NCBI GenBank assembly: GCA_949130485.1
Contig: OX422185.1
Coordinates: forward strand, 17,797,353 to 17,861,352
DNA from: Agelas oroides
Taxonomy: Eukaryota; Porifera; Demospongiae; Agelasida; Agelasidae
Length of the DNA stretch: 64,000 nt
Direction: 5' to 3'
The notes under the pieces are model-generated. The model was not told where the DNA came from. It searched no databases and saw nothing but the letters and a program-made list of their open reading frames with translations. The translations under genes and the position numbers were made by a program. Shown piece by piece: positions 23,101 through 33,100 of this stretch. Positions within the stretch are counted from its first letter, which is position 1. Every line of letters starts with the position of its first letter.

Positions 23101-25070
23101 CACCTCATAATGTGATCCTACCTTTCATTCACCTCATAACATCAACAATGTGATCTTACCTTTCATTCACCTCATAACGTCAACCATGTGATCCTACCTT
23201 TCATTCACCTCATAATGTGATCTTACCTTCCATTCACCTCATAACGTCAACAATGTGATCCTACCTTTCATTCACCTCATAATGTGATCCTACCTTTCAT
23301 TCACCTCATAACGTCAACAATGTGATCCTACCTTTCATTCACCTCATAACGTCAACAATGTGATCCTACCTTTCATTCACCTCATAACGTCAACAATGTG
23401 ATCCTACCTTTCATTCACCTCATAATGTGATCCTACCTTTCATTCACCTCATAACGTCAACAATGTGATCCTACCTTTCATTCACCTCATAACGTCAACA
23501 ATGTGATCCTACCTTTCATTCACCTCATAACGTCAACAATGCGATCCTACCTTTCATTCACCTCATAACGTCAACAATGTGATCCTACCTTTCATTCACC
23601 TCATAACGTCAACAATGCGATCCTACCTTTCATTCACCTCATAATGTGATCCTACCTTTCATTCACCTCATAACGTCAACAATGTGATCCTACCTTTCAT
23701 TCACCTCATAACATCAACAATGTGATCCTACCTTTCATTCACCTCATAATGTGATCCTACCTTTCATTCACCTCATAACGTCAACAATGTGATCCTACCT
23801 TTCATTCACCTCATAATGTGATCCTACCTCTCATTCACCTCATAACGTCAACAATGTGATCCTACCTTTCATTCACCTCATAATGTGATCCTACCTTTCA
23901 TTCACCTCATAACATCAACAATGTGATCTTACCTTTCATTCACCTCATAATGTGATCCTACCTTTCATTCACCTCATAATGTCAACAATGTGATCTTACC
24001 TTTCATTCACCTCATAATGTGATCCTACCTTTCATTCACCTCATAACATCAACAATGTGATCCTACCTTTCATTCACCTCATAACATCAACAATGTGATC
24101 CTACCTTTCATTCACCTCATAATGTGATCCTACACTGTAAAAAGGAAATTGTCATTTCAACAATCCATTTGCTATCTGAGTTTCAGGTGAGTAAACATAT
24201 TATATGCATGGACAGTTAATTCTGTGAACAGGTTGGTTAAGAATCCAAAAACACATTACAGCAATCACCTTTTCCTCCAAGCCTAACATTCACCCATCCA
24301 TATCACAAGCAAGTAGTCTGGCATTTGTGATTAGTAAGCATTTTTGACTACTTCCTTGTGATGCAAATGGGTGAATGTTAGGCTTCGAGGAAGAGGTGAT
24401 TGCTGTAATGTGTTTTGGATTCTTAACAAATCTGTTCACAGAATTAACTGTCCATGCATATAATATGTTTACTCATCTGAAACTCAGATAGCAAATGGCT
24501 TGTTGAAATGACAATTCCCTTTTTACAGTGTACCTTTCATTCACCTCATAACGTCAACAATGTGATCCTACCTTTCATTCACCTCATAATGTGATCCTAC
24601 CTCTCATTCACCTCATAACGTCAACAATGTGATCCTACCTTTCATTCACCTCATAATGTGATCCTACCTTTCATTCACCTCATAACATCAACAATGTGAT
24701 CTTACCTTTCATTCACCTCATAATGTGATCCTACCTTTCATTCACCTCATAATGTCAACAATGTGATCTTACCTTTCATTCACCTCATAATGTGATCCTA
24801 CCTTTCATTCACCTCATAACGTCAACAATGTGATCTTACCTTTCATTCACCTCATAATGTGATCCTACCTTTCATTCACCTCATAACATCAACAATGTGA
24901 TCTTACCTTTCATTCACCTCATAATGTGATCCTACCTTTCATTCACCTCATAACGTCAACAATGTGATCTTACCTTTCATTCACCTCATAACGTCAACAG
25001 TGTGATCCTACCTTTCATTCACCTCATAATGTGATTTTACCTTTCATTCACCTCATAACATCAACCATGT
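20157..25070. repeat. Satellite array of mixed 29- and 38-bp units
   Basis: About 4.5 kb of satellite consist of two interchangeable units. The short one is ATGTGATCCTACC + TTTCATTCACCTCATA (29 bp). The long one has nine extra bases, ACGTCAACA or ACATCAACA (38 bp). I estimate roughly 130-140 units. Private variants (TGCGATCC, CCTCTCATT) at 22634, 22710 and 22921 recur at 23541, 23617 and 23828, all offset by 907 bp, so a ~0.9-kb block was duplicated as a higher-order unit. A MITE splits the array at 24133-24530. There are no unique spacers, so it is not a CRISPR. Confidence 0.97.
24131..24532. mobile_element. 398-bp palindromic MITE inside the satellite, TA TSD
   Basis: The element at 24133-24530 begins CACTGTAAAAAGGRAATTGT and ends with its reverse complement, CCCTTTTTACAGTG. 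Nearly the whole element is one imperfect palindrome with arms of about 190 bp. TA flanks it on both sides (24131-24132, 24531-24532). Removing the element and one TA restores an intact satellite unit (GATCC-TA-CCTTTC). The TA duplication suggests a Tc1/mariner-type non-autonomous element. Confidence 0.93.
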
Positions 25071-26029
25071 TTCCAGCTGAGGCAAGATCTTCCAAAGCAT
25101 GACATGCAAAATACATACCAATGGAGGAAGAAGTGTAGCAAAGAACAGTTGCAGCTCTCTCATAATGTACCACACCAGTACAATGATGATTGTCTGACGT
25201 TGTGGGACCACGGAATATGTAAAATATGAAGGGCTGAGAAGCATAGTGGTCTAACCCAAAATGAAGTACTGGAAATTGCATGAATTGTGCAAATATGCAA
25301 TAAAAAACGTACATACCATATGAACATGTGGTCAGAAATTTCAAATTCCTAAATGTTCAGCATCTTCTGAAATGCATTTTAAGAGTATTCCCATGTTAGG
25401 GAACTAACTCAACATTTGTGGGTTAGACCACTATGCTTCTCAGCCCTTCATATAAACTGTAGAACGTCCGTTCCACTTCTTTCACAATACATGATAAAAG
25501 TCATACCCTCCTGTAGTATCTAGCTTCTTTGTATAAACTCCCATTCCCATTCCTTTTTCTTTGCTCCTTTCTGTCTCATCATGTACCACACCACTACAAT
25601 AATGATTGTCTGAAGTTGCGGGACTCAGACCACACAAATTTCACCTTAGAAGTTAATTTTAGTAGTATCGTAAAGTGCAAACCAGCTGAGTTTACATAAC
25701 AGCTGTATAACAGTGCTTTCACCGTTAACTGTGTTGTGTAATTTTGTGTTGTGTAATCTTATGTCATTGCATGCATGTTGTACATATGTGTTGTATAAAT
25801 ACCCCTCCCTGTTGTACATTTTCAGTTGAGTTGTAAAGTGAAGTAAGAAGGACTATGTGAAGGTTACATGAATAGGCCCACTCTGAACCCCACGGGAAAT
25901 GTGTACGTATAGACCTTGAAATGAGCTCATAACATAACAACCATAATCATATGACTATATCACAGTCCATACTTAAGCTCCATTAACAACAGTGCAATAA
26001 ATGCCAAATAATGTTTTTCTTGTACATGT
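25071..26029. other. No gene; repeat pair around 25.2 and 25.5 kb
   Basis: GAAGGGCTGAGAAGCATAGTGG and TGGTCTAACCCA at 25228-25258 recur inverted at 25420-25450. TCATGTACCACACCACTACAAT at 25578 recurs directly from 25161. This looks like remnants of a larger element. The two short minus-strand frames in 25048-25344 overlap this repeat and show no domain. Confidence 0.45.
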
Positions 26030-26215
26030 AAACAGTGCAAAAAGTGTAATAGCTCACTGATTGGCTAAGTAACAGTGCAGAAAGTGTAATAGCTCTCTGA
26101 TTGGCTGAAGAACAGACTGTCAACAGTGCAAAAGTGTAATAGCTCTCTGATTGGTTGAAAAACAAACTGTCAACAGTGCATGAGTGTATTAGCTCACTGA
26201 TTGGTCAGTGACTTG
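26030..26215. repeat. Tandem repeat, ~40-55-bp unit, 4 copies
   Basis: CAGTGCAAAAAGTGTAATAG followed by CTCWCTGATTGGYTRA recurs at about 26033, 26073, 26124 and 26175. Downstream, 26212-26325 contains a second pair of units with TTGTAAGTAWCAACAATTTG. Confidence 0.8.
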
Positions 26216-26479
26216 TAAGTAACAACAATTTGTTGTAAACTATCTAATGTACTATAAACTTGTAAACTTGTAAGTATCAACAATTTGCTGTAAACTATAA
26301 AGTGTACTGTAAACTTGTATACAATAAACTTGCCTATCTCATACATGCTCATACTTAATGTAGTGTACTGTCAACTTGGCAAAGTTTATGATTAGCAATC
26401 AATAGCATGGTTTCGAGTGCAATTTGGGATTAATAGCACGAGTGAATGGCTATTAATTGCACGAGGCGAATTATACATA

Positions 26480-27120
26480 TAGTACACAACTCTATGTAGC
26501 TATCCAGTATAGCTGCATTCATGGCTTGATATGTTTAAGAAAAAACGTTTGCACTTTAATGCACACTTGCAACTTGCATAGCCTCATTCCCAGACGGCAA
26601 AGTGTGTGTTGAAGTGAAAACATTATTGCTTGAGAAATATGAAGCCATGCAGCTGGATACACGGTGTATGGTACTGATACATGGTGTACCCTCAGAGGTG
26701 TAGGAAAGATTTCGGGGTTGGGGGGGGCACAGTTTTTAATAATTTGTAGTACAGGACATATAGAGTGGGTGTTGCACAGACTGAAAACTTGGGGAGGGCA
26801 CATGCCCCCGGTACCCCCCCCCCCCCCCCCCCGGGGTTCCTTCACCTATGCCCTATATAGTTACTGGTAGCTACTTCACAGTGCAGCTGGCATAGTCTCA
26901 TTTCCAGGCCCTGACCCAGCTTCCTGTCGCATGCTGCAAGCAATGGGAAGCTGAGTGGGAGTTCCTTGCACTGTATGACTGTAAAGGTGTGGAGGTCACA
27001 AAACTGCAGGGTGAGATCATATCCTGGATGTGTGCAAGCCACACCCACTTTAGTAGGCATGTTTGCTATGAGCAATTGGAGATGCATTCATGTTTTTGAG
27101 TGGTTCAACAGATAACAGTT
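26480..27120. repeat. Dispersed repeat copy (partner 34955-35360)
   Basis: Shared with the partner are GTAGCTATCCAG, CATGGCTTGATAT, the TTGCACTTTAWTGCACACTT block, AACTGCAGGGTGAG and AGCCACACCCA with CTATGAGCAATTG. Differences are mostly insertions: this copy hosts the G-rich MITE at 26693-26850 and ends of the TAGCCTCG family at 26578 and 26892. The type of parent element is unknown. Confidence 0.6.
26689..26854. mobile_element. G-rich MITE copy 2
   Basis: The element at 26693-26850 starts CAGAGGTGTAGGAAAGA and ends TTCCTTCACCTATG. It matches the element at 5422-5573 at both ends and in GGGGGGGCACAGTTT and GGGCACATGCCCCCGGT. CCCT flanks both sides (26689-26692, 26851-26854). A long C run near the right end makes its assembled length uncertain. 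Confidence 0.75.
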
Positions 27121-28419
27121 ATGGCATCTTGAGGGTTAGATGGTCACTTGTTTGCAAATGTCCATTAAATTGCATATTTCACACTGCAGAGAAAAACTGA
27201 AAGCATAAAGCTTAGATGCCTGCAATTATTTTACAAGCCGTTGGATAGGCACCTGCTTCATCCATGAAGTTAACAGATATTTTCAGTGTGCTGAAGGCAG
27301 CAGTAAACCAAGCCAGTCTCTCAGCAACCTGCCGCGGTTGCTGTGAAAAAGAAGGATGGTTCAATCAGCACTGCTCACTGCACATGCACGGCTGGGTAAG
27401 CTCATTGGGGTTAACTTACTAGCAATAGTTTAGGTGAGACCTGCTCCCATATAGCTAGCTATAGCTGTCCTAGTATTCAAAGTGGAAGCAATCAGTTTAA
27501 TCAATTCACTACATCTCGTCAATCCTGCCACCTCAGCATAGTGATGATGTTGGTGTAATATGAATAAGAAGGAACCTTACAGTATTGTTTTTTTTTTATA
27601 CTTGAATATGTCTGAGCCCTAGCTTTGAACGGAGTTGGCCTCTACAAATACTTCAGAACAATCAATTATGCATCGGGCTTGCATGTGGAAAGTGCCAATT
27701 TTTGAAAGGCAACAGAAAGAGTTTTGCACACAATTTCTTTGTCATGTCGCCTGATACATCTTGTAAGTCTAGTATACATTACATCTATAACCACAAGTTG
27801 AGAAGTTCACAGTTGCAATTGTTTATCATTTACAAGTAGGAACTCATCCATTAAACTGAGCCTCTTCACAAATGGGTAGAAAAGTTGAAAAGATCATGAA
27901 GCTATCAGAGAGTCGGTAGACTCTCTATGTAGGGATGGCACCAACGCGCAATATATGCAATACTTAAGCAAAAGCTGTATAACTTCATATAATAAGTGGT
28001 AGCCCATGCAGTGTACATAGAATTTGGTTCACAGCAGTGGTAGATGTCTTAACATAGTGAAGTTCACTAACAACAACAGTGTGTGTGTGTGTGTGTGTGT
28101 GGGGGGGGGGGGGGGTTAGGGGCTTGTGGCAGCATGAAACCCCAAACTTCCATCCACGTTGAAAGTCATCGGGATTGCAGTTACTTAGCGCATGTGAATT
28201 CATGAACCGGATGAACGTGGGCGTACGTAGTAGAGGTGGGCCTGGCATGCAACCGTATGTATGTAGAGAATATTCATACGCCGGATGAACGTGGGTGTAC
28301 GTGGGTAGCATGCTGAAAAGAAGGTGGGCCTGCCTGGCATGCAATTCCGTACGAACGTAAGTTTTGGTGAATAAACAAGTAAGTTGTTGGAACCAAGCTA
28401 ACCAGCACCACATATCCTG
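27121..28419. other. No gene; inverted repeat partner and simple repeat
   Basis: 27190-27385 is the inverted copy of 19160-19400. A (GT)n run followed by G15 lies at 28078-28115. 28195-28350 contains a short direct repeat with GCCGGATGAACGTGGGYGTACG. No coding region recognised. Confidence 0.5.
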
Positions 28420-28720
28420 GAATGATCACTGCCTGGCTTCCGGCACACAACAGTCTTCTTCCACAGTTCTCGCTTCTGTGGGTCTGCTGGAAATCAATTA
28501 AATCCGGCACCTGCGATTTTTCCAGACCTGTTTGTAGATCTGTAAGCAACACAGGTATCAGGCATCTTCACAGTACAGTCCTGTCAATAGGGTTCTCGAA
28601 AAGTCCGCTGTACCACCGAGTTCAGTCTTCGATAGTCTCCGAAGTAGACTTACGTAATTTGCCCCGCCCATTTGGAAACCTCTGTACGTTGGGTTGACTC
28701 TGCACTAACCATCTACGGGG
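28420..28720. other. GC-richer patch, possible promoter or exon of unknown gene
   Basis: Composition shifts to higher GC with several CpGs. Overlapping open frames exist on both strands (plus 28422-28697; minus 28552-28274) but neither shows a recognisable domain. A good donor-like string, TTACGTAAGT, reads on the minus strand near 28655. This may be the upstream half of a bidirectional promoter with the gene 1 leader, or an exon of a minus-strand gene. I cannot decide. Confidence 0.3.
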
Positions 28721-28919
28721 CTTTGCACTCATACGTGTCTAATTAAAGAATGCAAGAGCCACAGTACTTTAATCAGACACGCATGATGTGATTTGCTTCT
28801 CTGCAGTCATTCCCTCAACCTTCCTGCAAACACCTGTAATACGTACTAAGTGGGAATGAATATAAGTCTTATATTCATTCCCATTCAACATTAATTAATG
28901 ATCTTTGGAACTTTCCCAC

Positions 28920-29145
28920 AGTGCAGCGCCCCCTCAAAGATACCTGTATAATATCTGGGGGGAAGATCAGTGATCATATACCTGCTGACCGGTAATATAA
29001 TGTTTTTACTTTACACGCTGGCCGTTTACTGTATAGTCTCGCGTTCACGTAGCTCTGCATTTTCTACTGTTCCGAGAACACTGCAGCCCTGCCCACTCAG
29101 GCCGCGGCGCAAGATATTGAACACATCCCACTCCCCTTGAGCACC
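28920..29145 (+). promoter_or_regulatory. Putative promoter and non-coding first exon of gene 1
   Basis: The stretch TTCACGTAGCTCTGC, ACTGTTCCGAGAACRC, CCGCGGCGCAAGATAT and CACATCCCACTCC, then CTTGAGCACC and a splice donor GTAAGT at 29146, is closely matched at 37405-37526 ahead of gene 2. Upstream, GATCAGTGATCAT is also shared with the gene 2 region. Sequence after the donor is alignable between the two loci only in patches. The arrangement (conserved block, donor, later acceptor just before the start codon) indicates a spliced 5' UTR. The transcription start is not defined. Confidence 0.55.
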
Positions 29146-30171
29146 GTAAGTTTTTAAGTTGGTCTTTTGGTACTCGAGTCATAAACCTATAGCTCTAAAG
29201 CTAAAATGGTTACTCTTAGTAGGAGACCAACCAACTACCAGCTACACCAATTGTTATGTGAAGCTGAAGTGCATATTCTAAGTTGCAGGCATTTGTTAAA
29301 GGCTGAAATCTCGGCAAAAGTTGTTTCAATTGGTAGCACCCTCTTTCTCTTCATTTATCTCATTACTTTATAGTTGCCAAAAAGTAAATCCTAATTACAC
29401 TTCAAGTGGAAAGAAAAACCATATAGTAATGAATGAATGAAATGCCACAAAAGTGCCGTGTTATGTCCAATGTTTTAGCCTTTCTTTCCAAGCCTGAGAG
29501 GACTTACTGAAGTTTGATACAACAGATAACGTTTGTCATTGAAGTATTTTCGGCTAAAGCGCCAAGGATGAGAGGTAATCCACGGAGACTATATAGGGCT
29601 GTTCAAAATACCTTCCTCGAGGTCATGTTTATCACGCTCCGGGTTTAACTCGCTCTTGCTGCGAGGTTATGAGTCTCCAGCGCCACAGATACACAGAAGA
29701 AGTATGGTCCCGCGAACCGAGTATGGTGCTCCTACAGGCTCTAGTTCGCGCGACAGGACGGGTACAAAAACGGACTTCGAACAGCCTGATCGCCATGTTC
29801 ATCTCACTTCCGTACGTGACACGGAGTTCCGTGCAGGTCCGTAAGCGTGTCGGACCTCGTCCACGACATGCAAATATACGGGATTTTGCGTTAAATTTTC
29901 CGGTGATATCCGTTATAATAATCGGAGTTATGCGGTTGTCGTACATATGGTAACTAAACAGATGATAACAATGTAAAGTATCTCTCATGCTACAATAAAA
30001 TCCAATGAAATACTTATGTAATGTAGTATAACAAGTATTCACTATATATAGCTACTTTCTATTAAACTTGCTGCAAACAAAAACTACTCAAAAAACGAAG
30101 CGAACTATTAAAGTATGAGACTTCAGTAAGTGATGTGACTTATTAAGTGTAGATCAACCTCTTTTTTGCAG
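29146..30171 (+). other. Putative intron 1 of gene 1
   Basis: It runs from the donor GTAAGT at 29146 to the pyrimidine-rich acceptor CTCTTTTTTGCAG ending at 30171. Around 29270-29340 it shares GCATATTCTAAGTTGC and GCAAAAGTTG-type sequence with the presumed first intron of gene 2 at 37925-38040. At 29630-29900 there is an unexplained GC-rich patch with open frames on both strands (up to 136 codons on minus). No domain is recognisable there. Confidence 0.5.
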
Positions 30172-30183
30172 CCATTTCACATA

Positions 30184-33100
30184 ATGACTCAGTCCGTGTC
30201 AGTCATTGCCCTTTTGCGTGTGACAGCACTTCTCATGAACATTTTCTCCTACTGCTCTGCTGAGAATATGTACTGTGTCACACCCACTACCACCTTATGC
30301 TCATCCTGCCCTCACGATTCAACCAACTGTGCCACACTCTCTGAGTATGCACAACAAGCTGAAGTGTATTTTACCTCCAACACCACTATGGTGTTCTTGC
30401 CAGGTGAACATGTTCTTGATAGGAATATCACAGTTGCCAATGTAGTCACGCTGACCATGTGTGGAGGGTCTTCTTCAGACAACATAGCAACAGTTGTTCG
30501 CAATGGGTCAGTTGGCTTCAGCTTCACAAATATGGTGGATTTCAGGATTTATTCTTTAGCGTTTACCTCTTACAACAGGTCCTGGAGTTATGGTAGTCAT
30601 CCAGCTAGTAACTCTGCCCTGCTTTTGCAATCAACACAAAATGCTAAACTAGTTAACTGTTCTTTTCATGACAACCTTGGTACTGCTCTAGTAGTGAATG
30701 ACACCAACATTAGTCTGGCAGGAGGGAGCAAGTTCATAAGGAACCAATGCACATGTCAGTCTTTCTCTGACTTAGAGGTGCATGAATTAGGATGTGGTAT
30801 TGCTGCTCTCAACAGCACCCTAACATTCACTGGTAACTCTTTCTTCCATGATAATACTCAAACTGCTTCTTCTTACACTTTGTCTTGTGCTGGAGCAATC
30901 TGGGCATCAGCAAGCTTACTACACTTTAATGGAACAAACAAGTTCACTGGCAACTCAGCAAACAACAACAACAGTGGTGGTGGTGCAATCTACGTGGTAG
31001 CCAACACCATATTGAGTTTCATTGGTGCTAGTAACTTTAGTTATAACTCAGCAGATCGTTCTGGTGGCGCAATTGAGGCACGTGACAATGTTAAAATCAC
31101 CTTCAATGGAACCAACAACTTCATTAACAACTCAGCAAGCAATAATGGTGGTGCAATCCATGCACAGTCCAACATCACATTGAGTTTCATTGGAACTAGT
31201 AATTTTAGTCAGAATTTAGCAGGACGTTATGGTGGTGCAATCAATGCATATAACAATACTGTACTTACATTCCATGGAACCACCTGTTTTATCAACAACT
31301 CAGCAAACAATAATGGTGGGGGTGCAATCCGTGCAGGAGTGAGCACCTCTTTGAGCTTCATTGGAACTAGTAACTTTAGTCAAAACTCAGCATACAGTTT
31401 TGGTGGTGCTATTGAAACATTTAACAACATTTTACTTACATTCAATGGAATCAACACCTTTACCAACAACTCAGCAAGCAATAATGGTGGTGGTGCGATC
31501 TATGCAGGATCTAACATATCATTGAGTTTGAATGAAATTAGTTATTTTAGTCATAACTCAGCAGGTAGTAATGGTGGTGCAATTGAAGCATATGGCAATG
31601 TTTTAGTTACCTTGGATGGAAACAATAACTTCACATGCAACTCAGCAAATAGTAGTGGTGGTGTAATCTATGTAGGATCAAACGCATCATTGATTTTTAA
31701 TGGAACCAGCAGCTTGATTAACAACTCTGCAGTGCAAGGTGGAGGAATCTTTGCAGATGAAAGCACAATCATATTTAACAAAAACATTGGCTTTGCTAAC
31801 AATGGGCACAATACAGGAGATAGTCGTGGAGGTGCACTGTATTTGTATATTAGTTCAACACTCTCCATTTTGCCCAATACAACTGTGTGTTGGGAGAACA
31901 ACCATGCAAGTTTAGGAGGAGCCATCTATGTCTTTGATGTTAACCCCCGCATTTACTGCACTCAGATTACCACATATATACCAAAGCAAAAATGCTTCTT
32001 CCAACTTCCTGGGCAGAATTATTATAGTGGTCTTAATGTCCAACTTGTTTTCAAGAACAACTCTGCTGATGCTGCAGGAAGTGTGCTATATGGTGGTGCA
32101 ATAGATAACTGTAGACTCACTGGCTTGGACTCACATGGCTCTGGTGAAGTGTTTGACATGTTAGTCCACATTGAAGATGACACTGATTACAGCACAACTT
32201 CCAACATTTCTTCTGATCCATTTCGTATGTGCCCATGTGATGATAACAACCATCCAGACTGTAGCAAATCAAGCGAGGTTCTGTCAGTACATCGTGGTGA
32301 ATCATATCAAGTCTCAGTGGTTGCTGTTGGCCAAAGAGAGGGAATAGTTCCTGCAAATGTCACAAGTGTGGATGAATGCAATCTTCTTTGTTCTCAAACT
32401 ATCCAAAAAACGTATAAAACCTGCACCACACTCAACTACACTGTGTTCTCACACCACAGTGTGACACTAGAGTTATATGCAGATGGCCCTTGTTCAACAT
32501 TTGGTGACAAACTTGTTCTTGAGTTGAATGGGACTCAGAGCTGCCCAGCTAGCCTAGAAAACAGTTCAATGTGCATCTGTGATCAAGCACATAAAAAATA
32601 TGGAATAGAACACTGCACGATAACAAAAAGTGAATCAGCACAAATAACACGTCACTCTAATGAGACATTCTGGGTTGGGTATAATCATTCTGGTCTAATT
32701 TTTCACCCACGCTGCCCCTTTGACTACTGTGTCAATCATATTGTGCACTTTACTCTCAACAACACAGACATGCAGTGTGCACCCAACAGGTCAGGTCTCT
32801 TGTGTGGAGCTTGTAATGAAGGTTACAGTCTGGGACTGGGCACTTTTCAGTGCATGGAGTGCACTAATGATGACAATCTTGCCTTGCTTGTTCCTTTTGC
32901 AGTGATGGGAGTAGCACTGGTCTTCTTGCTTCTTGTCTGCAAACTGACAGTGGCAACAGGAACACTCAGTGGCCTAGTGTTCTACGCCAATATTGTTGGA
33001 GACAACCGCACCATCTTTCTACCAGGAGAATCTACTAATCCTTTTACAGTCTTCATTGCATGGCTAAACCTTGACTTTGGTATTGAGACATGTTTATATG

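Noticed and set aside
20157-25070. Possible CRISPR-like array (regular repeats of ~29 and 38 bp)
   Set aside because: There are no unique spacers: the extra nine bases are nearly invariant, and the surrounding genome is eukaryotic.
27985-28413. 142-codon minus-strand open frame
   Set aside because: It contains the (GT)n/G15 simple repeat and short duplicated segments; no domain.
29632-30042. 136-codon minus-strand open frame
   Set aside because: No domain, no start or splice context, and it overlaps plus-strand open frames; kept only as an unexplained GC-rich patch.
30166-30183. Earlier start for gene 1 (TTG at 30166)
   Set aside because: It lies on the splice acceptor CTTTTTTGCAG and is not an ATG; the first ATG after the acceptor is 30184.
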